DNA of 64,000 nucleotides from Welwitschia mirabilis (taxonomy: Eukaryota; Gnetophyta; Gnetopsida; Welwitschiales), in contig JBOZIK010000001.1 in NCBI GenBank assembly GCA_051453625.1, forward strand, positions 139,149,996 through 139,213,995, read 5' to 3'. Position 1 is the first letter of the stretch. Every line of letters begins with the position of its first letter. The notes under the pieces are model-generated. The model saw only the letters and a program-made list of their open reading frames with translations. It was not told the origin of the DNA and ran no database searches. Position numbers and translations under genes: made by a program. Shown in pieces: positions 11,859 to 23,779 of this stretch.

Positions 11859-13339
11859 TGATAGGATCGAGAACCCTAGAAGAGGAAGAGGGGGGAAAGG
11901 GAGGGGAGGGGGTTGAATAGGTTCTTTTCAAAAAAAGTGCAATACATTATTCTAAATGAATCCAATCTTAAACAAAAATTACATACAATAATTAAATAAT
12001 CCAAAATGTATATGAAATAAGAAAATAATAAAGGTAAACAAATAATGACTATGCACAAAAATACCAAATGGATGCACATCGGATTTATAGTGGTTCGAGA
12101 AACCCCCTACTCCACTCTCAATGATTAGGTATCCCTAAGATAGATCTCAGATCTTCGTTACTCCATCAGGTATTTCAGGTTCACCTATAACCTTTATAAA
12201 TGGAATTTTATAGGCTTAGTATCAACCTTTGAATAGACTTTTCAAGGCTTAGTCTCAACCTTTTACAAAGCAAGTAGTAATGTGATGATTCCAATAGTGC
12301 ATGGATATTACTTGTTCTTGATTCAGTAGATTTGATAGATCTCTTCTCTTGTAGATGTAAAATAAATAAAGCACAAGGTCTGATCTTTAATGTAGAGATG
12401 ATATAGATAATAGATTTTCTTTGGTCAGAAGTATAGATGCCAAGATACAATAGATTCACATAATTAAAAATAGTTTCAGAATATTACTTAGTCATCTATG
12501 TCTTAGATATTTATATTAGAAGGCTTTTACGGTTTATTACATTTAAAATGCACTTCTAACAGCTATAAACGACTAGAAAATGGCTACCCAATGATTACGT
12601 AATAAATACATGACAATTAGAAAATTTTAATTTCATTTTATCTGGTTGACCCCTCAAAAGTCTAGTCGACCCCATTTGGTGCTATGACTTACATATGTCG
12701 CCTGAGTAAGAATTTTAGTCACCCTAATTTTTTATGGCTCCATGTCCAGTTGACCCCATCTGGATCTAGTCAATCCCATTTCGGTTGCCTACTACATGAT
12801 CCGGACACTTGCGTGTCTTGATAAAATTCTTTCCAGTTTTCAACATCAAGTCTGATTGATTCCTTTAGGTGTCTGATCGACCTTATGATGATCAGCTTAG
12901 GAGTATCATCTGCATAATGCTCAAGTTTGATCGATCCCTTCATAGGTCTGATTGATCCCTTTACAATTAGTTCAGAAGTATTGTTTATTAGGTCCTCAAA
13001 TCTAGTCAATCTCATAAGAATCCAATCAACCCCTTTTCATGTAGTTTAGGGACTTAGGTTCTCAGGGTTATAGGTCTGGTCAACTCCATCCAAAATCCAG
13101 CTGACCCCTCTAGACGCAGTTCATTTTTCTGTTTGCTTCAGATGCAATTGACCCCTTAGAAATTTAGTCGATCCCTCAAGAGGGTAAAAGAACTGATAGG
13201 CTTTTTAGTGCTCAAAATTCAACGGTTTTGGATTCATCTTTCAACTTACAAGTAATTAATGTCTTTTACACAAGATACACAAAATTTTCTATATAAAGAA
13301 ACATTAGTTTGACATCAATTGACAAAACATAATCTAACA
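11859..13339 (-). repeat. right (5') LTR of copia array B
   Basis: TGATAGGATCGAGAACCCTA to TAATCTAACA, 1481 bp, colinear with 4631-6110. It carries the same GTCGACC-type cluster at 12650-13185. Near its left end (11890-11912) it has a G-rich block absent from the other two LTRs. The 5-mer outside is ACAAT, against ATAAT at the far left. Confidence 0.9.
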
Positions 13340-14631
13340 ACAATAACTAGTGTTGTCATTCCTCGAACTAATGCCATTCTAATAATTCTTGACACATCTC
13401 TAGATTTTATTACAATGCTCTAGATGATGCAAATATGTTATAAAATAATATTATTAAGGTATATTATTAGTAAAACTAGATTTCTATGGCCTTAAGCATT
13501 ATAAATACATAAAATCATCATGATAATCAATTAAGCATTCTAATAATGCCTTAATTCCTTGATGCTAATGTCAAATTTTATATGTTATCATACCTTATAA
13601 TCAACCTTTTGTTAGTTCCTTCTCAAAAAAGATGTGTTAAAAGCTTAGTTAACATAGCAAAAATTTCAAATCAAAGCAATCAACTATAAAAAGACAAAGC
13701 GATTTAAAAAAAAATTGACTAATATAAGTTGAAATTATACTTAAGCAAAAGAATAAAGTATAAAAGGTAAGTTATTAAGTACAAATGTCACCTCCACTAA
13801 CTAAACCTAAACTCTATTCTTAAAGTTTAAAAGATATAAAAATTGGATGTAAAAAAAAAAGAAATGAATGATGTATGTGCTAATATAGTTTAAAATGTGC
13901 TAGAAAGAAAAATTGCTAAAAGATAAAATATGTAATTCATAACTAAACTAGAAAATATAAAATGCAAACTAATATAAAAGAAAGGATAAAAAGCAAAATG
14001 ACTTTAATTATAATAAAATAAATCTTTGAATCTAAAATATATACAACACAATGACCAGAAAATGAATGAAACAAGATGAAGAATAAAAAAATGAAATGTG
14101 AAGATATTGAAATAAAGAAATGAGTGATGAATCTGTAATAGTTAATTTTTATAACCTTTTAATAAATAGCCAAGTGCTAGAAAGATTGAAAATGGAATAT
14201 AGAATGTTTCACTCCAAAGAAAGTCTATCTATGTAGATTAAGGTAATAATGCTACTTAGAAAATCTAGCAAGTCTAGATCTATTAGGCGTTATATCTCAA
14301 TCTTTACATTTTAGAGTCTTAAAATTATGTTAAAACATTTTTAGTTAAGTACTAGATCAGAATAGAAACTAGATTAATAGAAAACATGAATTCTTCATAT
14401 TGATTTTTCATTAAGTATAAAAGTCATTACAAAAAGAGAAAATGCAGTTACGATGCAGTTATAAAAACTGAAAAAGTCTAGGTGGAGAAACATGAAATAT
14501 AAAGGAAGAAATTTAGCTTATGAATATTTTATGAAAAGACCACCTTTATAACTTTTGATTCATCTCTTCTTGTTTCTTTGATATCTTCTTTTTTTCCTTT
14601 GCAAAATTTTTCATTTTCCCTCATAGCTTTC
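13340..14631. other. AT-rich stretch between arrays B and A, no gene seen
   Basis: I find no conserved protein block, LTR end or primer site. It should have been continuous with 3341-4630 before B inserted, and with 33151 onward before A inserted. Runs of A or T and short purine tracts are the only texture. Confidence 0.4.
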
Positions 14632-17305
14632 TATAAACATCCTAACTTTAATTACCCTAATTAAGCATATAACGTGCATAATGAAACCTAGGATTAATTC
14701 CTATTTAAATACTATTAAAACATTATAAGTTTTTAAATAATTAAATAAAATAATTACTACTTAGCTATAGACCCTTCTAGTTTACATAACAATGTCAACA
14801 TTGTGTCCTATATTTATTCCTAACTTTTGTTTTTATCACACAAAGATATCTTATGTAAAGTTAATAGGATGTTAACTTGTTTTATCACATATAATGGATA
14901 AGTTTTAGAATAGTACCTAAATAATATATTAAGAGGTTTAAACTTCCATTAATGAAATTTTAACTTAATATCTAGCTACCTTTAAGATGTTATTTGGTTT
15001 TACTTTAGGTTCTAGATTATACAAACATGATTGAGCTTAACTCCATAGAATTAGAATTTATCTCCATATAATCCTAGTATAGATGATAGGCAATGCATGA
15101 GGTGGATGCATACTCACAAATGACTCCTACTTCCTTGAAGCATTACTGGATGGTGTAACATGATCCTTTAATACCAAGAAATCAAGATATTAAGTTGGAA
15201 TAAGTTCATGCATGGGTAAGATAGAAGAGGTAATCGAATCCACTTCCACAAGGGTTTAAAAATAAAAGTACAATGCAACGCACCTTGATGATAAAATCTA
15301 AGTATGCGAATGAATAATTATTAAGATTATCTTGATTTAGTTAAATGAATACACTATACAAATGAAAGTATACAATTATATGGATATTTAATGGATTGTT
15401 TACCTTATAAAAATAATTCTAATCATCATTAGATTTATTTTAACAAAACAATCATATAGATGAAAAATATAACATATAAGAATCTTTTGGGTTTTATATC
15501 AAAGAAAAATCTTAAATTTTCAAAGCATAAGAGTGAAAATAAATTAAACAAAACATTCTTTTATTTTACTACATTATAGAAATTCTTTCTAAATAGGGCA
15601 CATTAATACATTTAAGTTCTATTGTAGAAACATGCTCCATTTATGGGAGTTAGCCAACTTCTAAATCCCTTTTATGAACTTTAAGTATCTATATTAGACT
15701 AAAGTTAAGTAATATATATAAACATTAATAAATCTAAGTAATTAGGATACATATCTCTAGAATTATTAGGTAGACAATCCTAATGTTTATGCTTGAAATG
15801 TAAGAAAAAGGCCTAAATTTTAATAAATAGTATATAAAAATGATTTTAAAAAATAATGTAACTTAGTTAGAAATCAAATATAGCATTAAAAATAATTTGG
15901 CACTTGCATCAGATAATTTTTTATAATTATTAAGATTAATTATACATTTTCCTGGTTTTTAGAAGGCATTGAAACTAAAATTTTTTAATTAACTATTTAA
16001 AAATGTAAAAATAAATTAGACTTAATATTATTTAACTAAAATCATTATAATATCCTTAAAAAATAATTTTGTTAAATCTATATTAGTATAAACACATTTT
16101 ATAGGATTAAACTTTGACTATAAAGAGTACTTAAATTTTAGAGTTGCTAAAATATCACTCTTTACTAAAATGGCTATCCCTTTTAATTTACTTGGAATTT
16201 TTGAATGAGTAAATATGTTTTAAAAATATTATTAAATTTTATACAGGTCAAACTACTTTTTTTAATAAGACTATCTATAAATTCTAAAAACTGAGACTTT
16301 TTCTTTACTATGTTTTGCTTGTAATTTTGAGTTATTTTTATAAAATAAATTTTAAAAATTATTTTACTCTTAGAAAAATTAATATTTTAAAAATTTTGAA
16401 TTCTCAACATGATTATAAACCTAGAAAATATGTTTTATAAATTTTACTTAGTATTAAATGAGTTATGACTTTCTTAAGTTGTGCGTAACTTTTGAAAAAA
16501 AACGTAAACTTTAACTAAACTAAGGACAAAAGAACTCATACTAATTTATAAAAATAAAAATTAATTAAAATAAATAGTAAATAATAATAAAAATTAGTAT
16601 TATAAATATATAAAACATAATTATAAGCAATATAAACTCAACCTACAATAGGAAATGATGCATTAAATACCATGAGACTTAGGATTTTTCTAAGGAGAAG
16701 TGCTTATCGTAAATAGATTCTTGAGGATCAGAGTCATTCAATGTAAAATGAATTTTAATAGTAATATAATATACAACAACATGAGTATCCAAAATTATAG
16801 TGATAACCCTAGTTACTTGGCTAAATTATCCATTAGACATATAGAAGCTAAGCATGTTAAGAGGTCCCTCAACTCTCTCACTGATATTAATCTATGCCAA
16901 TGGGAGGAAAAAATTATCCATTGGTAGAACTATCAACTATGCATGTATGGAGATTCCTAAAATATCTCCCTTATCTTAGTATCAGCCAGTGGGAGGAAAA
17001 ATATAAATATGACATCGATACTATAATCATATTGATAGGCCTAATGCAAGAATGGAGCTAAAATTATTATGAAAGAATAACCTACTTAGAGGATAAAATA
17101 GAATCCTTGAAGAATATTGATTAAGTTCTAAGCTCTAAGATTGTATTCCCAAGCTTCCAAGCTCTAAGTTCTAAGATTTAAGCTTCAATCTTTAACCTTT
17201 AAGATCCAAACTCCAACTCCACAATTAAGAGGATGAAAGCTTAAGAATAAATTTTAGTAGCATAAACTTTCTTGGAGAACACTAGTTTGAGAAGAAATAA
17301 GAGGG

Positions 17306-17317
17306 CTCTTTTTATAC
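17306..17317 (-). promoter_or_regulatory. putative LTR TATA box
   Basis: The minus strand reads GTATAAAAAGAGCCC. The same place in the middle LTR reads CTATAAATAGAACCC (near 22606-22614). Conservation at one LTR position in front of a GAGCCC/GAACCC block fits the element promoter. Confidence 0.5.
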
Positions 17318-17410
17318 ATAAATGGTGTACCAAACATTCTTAATATAATTGTATAAATACCATTCACATCATTTTACCCATAATATAAATAAATATCTTT
17401 TAATTAATAA

Positions 17411-17690
17411 GATTAATCAATGACAAGTTGAATGGACTTTGTGTAAAATTGATATAGACATATGAATGATAATGATAATATTAATCAATAATAAGTTGAT
17501 AAACTTTATGTAAAAGTGATATGGACATATGAATGAGAATGACAAGATTGATCAATAACAAGTTGGATGAGCTTGTATAGAGGAGATATTAACATCTGAA
17601 TGACTAGTAATAAGATTAACCAATGAGAACTTATAAGAGATTATGTAAGAAGTGAATGTGATGTGTGAATGACAAAAGGAACCTTATTTA
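17411..17690. repeat. 68-bp tandem subrepeats in the A LTR (4 units)
   Basis: Units start near 17411, 17479, 17546 and 17614 with GATTAATCAATGACAAGTTG and variants, and each contains GATATGGACATATGAATGA or a variant. Equivalent arrays lie at 22709-22890 (three units, last one shortened) and 31941-32200 (four units). Confidence 0.75.
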
Positions 17691-18576
17691 GAACTCATGC
17701 ACCTAATTGGGTTGAGTAATTTACTTGCTTTAATTAATAAGATTAATTATATGTATCATTTTCTCATGCTAATTTCTTCCTAATCCTTTATAGACTCATA
17801 ATCAATCCAAAACATATTTAAAATGCATTGAGAAAATAAATGCACCAATTTCAAAATTACCTTATGATTTAACAAGAGAATAATATTTTATGCATAAATT
17901 ACTTTTACAAATATCAATAAGGATAAAAGTCATGGTAGAATAAATTCTACTCATTTATCCTTTTTGGTTTTTGGATAAGAGTGCATGTCCTTATTCACAT
18001 GTTTATACTCTTCATAATCCATCACATCAATAACATAGATTACAAGAAAGAAATTTCATACTTAGATGTAAGAAAAATGTTATAATTAAATTTCAAAAAA
18101 TGTCATAGTTGAACATAGAAATCTTACTTTTTACCTACCATGTAATTTTAGTTTCTTTTTAGATTTGAATAAGGCACATGGATAAATGATTAAAATAACT
18201 ATGTCATATGCCATTTTTATAAACATTTGTTTATTATTTACACATTCATATGAATTTTTCGATTTAACTATTTAACCATGTAAATGACTTATCAAATCAT
18301 AAATAAGTTTATTTAGTATTAAAATTATTATAATTATCATTATAATTTAAATTAATAAAATTAATTAATTAAGTATCCTTATGAGTATTTATAATCAAAT
18401 TATATGTTTGACATAAGAAATATAATACATCACTAATTGTAAGGCTACACATTCATTCTCACTCAAAAAAAGATTTTCATTAAAATGGATATCAAAATGT
18501 ATTACATAGTTTAAAAACTATTGTAATCATGTCATTACGGTTACTAATTAAAGATTACAAAATGTATATTATGACA

Positions 18577-18590
18577 TACTTCTCTACTTA
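18577..18590 (-). other. polypurine tract, left internal region of A
   Basis: Minus strand AAGTAGAGAAGTA abuts the LTR start TGTCATAAT. Its purine content is reduced by two T; the sister copy at 23684 reads AAGTGAAGGGAATA. Confidence 0.55.
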
Positions 18591-18669
18591 CAAAGGATTT
18601 ACTCTTTGAAATCAAACTACATAATGATTTAAAATTCTAAGATCATATATTATGGGATTTCAAAAGAAT

Positions 18670-21600
18670 TGAGTATTAATTTTTCATTGATTCTTCTAGC
18701 TTCTAAGTAGCTTCATTAGAACTATGATTACTCCATTTTATCTTTACTTGATAGACCTCCTTATTCTCCAAAGTGATAATTTGTTAGTTTAATACTACTT
18801 CTAGGTCCTCTATAGTTAAACAGTCAGGTTCTACCTAAATATAAGACCAATTTAACACATGAGAAGAATCTATAATATACTTTCTTAGCATATTCACATG
18901 AAAAACATAATGCATGTATAATAATTGAGAAGGTAGAGTAAGTTTGTATGTAATAGGTCCAACATATTCTAATATTTAAAATGGTCTAATAAATCTAGAG
19001 GCTAGTTTTGATGTCTTAACTTCTTACATAAATGATTTTATTAGTGATATTTTGAAGAAGACATGATCACCTACTAGGAATTCATGGTCACTTATTTAAT
19101 GATTTGCATACTTTTTTTACGTATATGCTACTTCTTTAATCTATTCTTAATGGTTTTCATATTATTTTTTATTTCTTATAATATTTTTAATCCTATTATT
19201 AATCTTTCCTTAGGTTCTATCCATGTAGTAAGTGCTTGCATTTCCTACTATATAAAGCTTTAAATGAAGCCATTTGAATATAACTTTAATAACTATTATT
19301 ATATGCAAATTTAATTAATGGTAGGTATTCCTCCCAACTCTTAGACTTATTAAGAATACATGCTCTAAGATCTGATTAACTCTTTTTGTCTAACCATCTA
19401 TTTGAGGATGAAATATGATGCTCATACTTAGCTTAGTTCCTAAAGGCAATTGTAGCTTTTATCAAAATTTAGAGGTAAATTTTGAATCTCTATTAGAAAT
19501 AATCATTAATGAATAACATTATGAATATACATTTTAGATATATCTTTAATACTATAAGTCAAATTTAATAAAATAAAATGTGTTGATTTAGTTTACCTAT
19601 CAATTATAGCCAAAATTGAATCATGAACTTTATGGATTCTTGATAGCTTTAATATAAAATCCATTTAAATCACATCCCATTTATGTTCTAAAACATTATG
19701 AGAATAGAGTAGTCCTACTAGATTTTTGTGTTCTACCTTAACTTGTTAACAATTTAGACACCTTAAGATAAATTCTGCTATATCCTTCTTCATTCCTAAC
19801 CATTGAAATTTTTGCTTCATGTTTTGACACATCTTTATTTCTCCAAGATGACTTGATATTAGTGGATTATGAAATTTAATCATTACCCTTTGTCTAATTC
19901 TATCTACATTAGGAATCAAGAATCCTCCCTTAATTTACTAATGTCTTTTGAATCAATACTAAAGTATTTTTAATTTTTTGATTTTTCTAACTAATCCTTT
20001 AATTTTTAATAATTTTTGTCTCTGTTTTGACCCTTTGCAATAATAATAGATATTGGTATTTACATTTTCATAATTATTTTAAGACAATAATATCTTCTAA
20101 AAGCATATATAACTTTATTTCCTTTTCCTTCATGGTATAAAATTTCAAGATCAAAGTCACAAAAAATTTTCATCCATCTTCTTTTCCTAAGGTTCAAGTT
20201 TGATTGGGTAAAAATGTATTTTAGACTCTTATGATCAATTCAAACTTGAAATTTAACATCATGGAGGTAATTCTTTTATAACTTTAAAGAAAATATTACT
20301 GTAGTTAATTCAAGATCATAAATAAGATAACTTATCTCATGTATCTTAAGTTTTCTTGATATATAGGTTATTACTCTTTTACCTTGTTTAAGAACATGTC
20401 TAAGACATTCTCCTAATGCATTATTGTAACTTGAAAAGGTCTTAGAATCATTTGGCATTACTAATACTAAACCACTAATTAAATATTATTTAAGACGATA
20501 AAAGCATTATTGATTTTTTTAATTCACTAGAAATCTTTATTTTTTCTTAAGAGACTTGTTAGAGTAAAAGGTATCTTAGAGAAGTTGAAGATGAATCAAT
20601 AATAATACTTAGCAAGATTAAGAAAGTTCTAACTTTAGTAATAGTTATAGATGCTAGCCATTTTATAATTACCTTAACTTTATTTAAATCAACAAAAATA
20701 CCTTCCTTAGATACTACATAACCTAAGAACTAAATGAATTCCTTCTAGAATGAACATTTTTCCATGTTATCATATAGTCTGTAATTTCTTAAAGTTTCCA
20801 AGACTATTATTAAGTGTTTCTTATGTTCCTCATGAGACTTAGAATAAATAACAATGTCATTAATAAATACAATTACAAAGGAGTTAAGATGTGTCTAGAA
20901 GATGTAATTCATATGACTTATGTATACTGCAGGGATATTAGTTGAACCAAAAGATATGAAATAAAATCATATTATCCATAGTGAGTTCTAAAGACTATTT
21001 TTTGAAGATCTTCTTCATTAATTTAGACTTAATAATATCCAAAGTTTAAATCAACTTTGAAAAATACCTTAGCTTTCTTGAGTTGGTTAAAGAGATTATC
21101 TATTCTTGGTAGTGGATACTTGTTTCTAATTATAACTTTATTTAACTATCTGTAATCAATGTACAACCTAAGTATTTCATTCTTTTTTTTTTTTAAAACA
21201 ATACTAGTGCACCTCATGGTGATATAATAGGATGAAAAAAATCTTTTTGTAAAATTACTTCAAGCTAAATTTTTAATTCTTTAATTTCTATAAAAGACAT
21301 CTTATAAGATGCCTTGGAAATAGGTTGAGTTTCTAGAATCAAATTAATAGTAAATTCAACTTCTCAATATGTGGAATTCTTAATAGTTCTATTCTAAATA
21401 CATCAAGAAAATATTAGATTATTGCTATGTTCTCCACTAAAGTTCCACCTTTTCTTATGTTAGTTGATTTTAAATAAGGCATATAAACTAATGATCCTTG
21501 CATAGTTTCCCTCTTTATATGCTTGACTTTAATTAAGTTATTCACAGTTGATTTGAATTGGCCTTGAAAGGTTATTCTTTGTTCATGATTTATTATATCT

Positions 21601-21770
21601 AATTGAAACTTCTAATAATTTATAATAGCCTTATTCTACATCATCTAATTCATGCCCAAAACAACATCATTTTTTCCTAGATTAATAACAATTGTTTAAA
21701 TCTGAAAATTTTTCCCACTTATAGATAAAGTAAAATTTTGGACTTGATAATTAAGCTTAGTCACTAATCC
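18670..21770 (-). pseudogene. A left copy: protease-RT-RNase H-integrase-chromodomain relic
   Basis: Order on the minus strand from 21770 down. A protease tail reads VVLGMN* near 21660. RT lies from about 21300 to 20560 with the catalytic region poorly kept. RNase H is open at 20458-20276 (NNALGECLRHVLKQGKRVITYISRKLK region, then LIYDLELTTVIFSLKL). Integrase runs about 19960-18840. A chromodomain at 18790-18700 reads EVYQVKIKWSNHSSNEAT*KLE, with the aromatic KWS and EAT.KLE pattern typical of plant chromoviruses. The chromodomain steers integration towards marked heterochromatin. Stops and frame changes are many. The gag-side half of this copy is missing at the gap at 21885. Confidence 0.85.
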
Positions 21771-21884
21771 ATTTTACAAGCTCTATACATTCCTCAATTG
21801 GAGTACAACATAATTTTTCTCTTAGAATAACTCTAGGGAATATAAAATAATGAGTTTCTCCATAATTAAATGAAATAATTATTT

Positions 21885-21984
21885 NNNNNNNNNNNNNNNN
21901 NNNNNNNNNNNNNNNNNNNNNNNNNNNNNNNNNNNNNNNNNNNNNNNNNNNNNNNNNNNNNNNNNNNNNNNNNNNNNNNNNNNN
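21885..21984. other. assembly gap (100 N)
   Basis: The left side ends at a point equal to about 26985 in the sister copy; the right side starts at a point equal to about 31190. The gap therefore stands for roughly 4.2 kb (gag, leader, primer site and 2 kb of LTR). Confidence 0.9.
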
Positions 21985-23683
21985 GAGCCTTATTATGTTC
22001 TAAGATGGAGTACTTAGCCTAAATAGATTCTTAAGGATTAGACTTATTCACCTTAATAAGACTCTAACGAAAATTTGATGTAAAGTGAAATTTAATAATA
22101 ATATAATATAACACAACAAGGGTACCCAAAATCATAGTGATCCACCTAGTTACTTAGGCAAAATATCCATTAGACACATAGAAGCTAAGCATGTTAAGAG
22201 GTACCTCAACTCTCTCCATTATCTTAGTCTATGCCAATGGAAGGGGAAAAACATCCATTGGTAGCCTATCAACTAAGAATGAAAAGAGATCCCTAAAATC
22301 TATTCCTTATCTTAGTATTAGCCAATGGGAGGAAAAAATACAATATTACATTAATACTACAATCATATACATAAGTCTAATGCAAGAAATGGAGCTAAGA
22401 TTATTTATGAAAGAAGAACCTACTTGGAAGAAAAGAGATTGATGATCCTTGAATAATATTGATGAATTTCCAAGCTCTAAGATCCTAGATTCAAGCTTCA
22501 AGTTCCAAGCTCTAACTACATACTCAAGAGGATGAAAGATTGAGAAGAAATTTTGATATCATAAACTTGCTTGAAGGATACTAGTTTCAAAGTAAGGAAG
22601 AGGGTTCTATTTATAGATAAATGGTGTATCAAAGGTTCTTAATACAACTAGATAAATACTATCCACATCATGTTACCCATAAGGTAAAGAAATATCTTTA
22701 CTTGATAAGATTGATCAATGATAAGTTGGACGAACTTTGTGTCAAAGTGATATGGACATATGAATGAGAATGACAAGATTAATCAATGATAAGTTAAATG
22801 AGCTTATATAGAAGTGACATTGATAATATTGATCAATGAGAAGTTCTAAGATCTTGTGTAAAAAGTAAAAGTGATATATGAATGACATAAAGAATCTTAG
22901 TTATGACTCATGCACCTAATTTGGGTGAATAATCTTCTTGCTTTAATTACAAAGATTAGTTACATGCATCATTTCCTCATGCTAGTTTCTTCTTAATCCT
23001 TCATGAATTCATAATTAATCTAAAACATATTTAAAATGCATGGGAAGAATAAATGCACCAATTTCAAAATTATCATGTAAGATAATAAGAAAAATAGTAT
23101 TTTATGCATAAAGTACTTCCATAAATATCAATAAAGATAAAATTTAGGGTAGAATAAATTCTATTCATTCATCTTTTTTGGTTTATGGATAAGCATGCAT
23201 GTCCTTATTTATATGTTTACATTCTTTATGATTTATCACATCAACAACACAAATCATAAGAAAGAAATGTCATAATTAAATATAAGAAAAATGTCATAAT
23301 GAAATTTTTATAGACATTTGATTATTATTGTATACCTTCATGCGAGTTTTTTGATTTAAACATTTAACCACGTAAATGACTTACCTAATTACAAATAAGG
23401 TTATTTTAGTATTAAAACTTTTATAATTATTATTATCATTTAAAATAATAAAATTATTCAAAACTAAGATTAATTATTTAAGTAACTTATGAGTATTTGT
23501 AAATCAAATAAATATTTGACATAAGAAACATAATACATCATTTATTATAAGGCTACCTATTAATTCTTACTAAAAAAGGATTTGCATTAAAATTGATATT
23601 AAAATGTATTACATAATTTAGACACTCTTGTAATCATGTCATTCTGATTTTTAATTAAAGGTCACAAAATATGGATTACAACA
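21985..23683 (-). repeat. middle LTR of array A (right 1.7 kb only)
   Basis: Aligns with 16670-18576 and 31190-33150 and ends ATGGATTACAACA. It has one 68-bp subrepeat fewer than its sisters. A polypurine tract lies to its right, so it is the 3' LTR of the right internal region and probably also the 5' LTR of the left one. Confidence 0.85.
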
Positions 23684-23700
23684 TATTCCCTTCACTTAAA
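23684..23700 (-). other. polypurine tract, right internal region of A
   Basis: Minus strand AAGTGAAGGGAATA directly precedes TGTTGTAATCC, the LTR start. Confidence 0.7.
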
Positions 23701-23779
23701 AAGGATTCACTCCTAGGAATTAAAGTACATAATGATTTAAGAGTCTAAGATTACATATCATAGGATTTAAAAAGACTTG

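Larger units (their letters stand above)
4631..13339 (-). mobile_element. Sirevirus-like Ty1/copia element array B with three LTRs
   Basis: The layout on the minus strand is: right LTR (11859-13339), internal remnant, assembly gap, middle LTR (from 10460), full internal region, left LTR (4631-6110). The outer LTRs are about 1480 bp each and share the termini TGATAGGATC (plus-strand left end) and TAATCTAACA (right end). Flanking 5-mers are ATAAT (4626-4630) and ACAAT (13340-13344), a 4/5 match with one C/T difference. The outermost LTRs therefore appear to bound a single insertion that carries a third LTR inside. Primer site, polypurine tract, gag, integrase, RT and RNase H are all recognisable but broken. 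Confidence 0.85.
14632..18576 (-). repeat. left (3') LTR of array A, about 3.9 kb
   Basis: Its left end TATAAACATCCTAACTTTAA is an eroded TGTAACACCCTAACTTTAA (compare the complement of 180-199). Its right end is ATGTATATTATGACA. It is colinear with 29228-33150 over the whole length. It contains 68-bp subrepeats at 17411-17690 and a minus-strand TATA box near 17306. No coding sequence is supported inside; the frame at 16700-16927 is chance. Confidence 0.88.
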
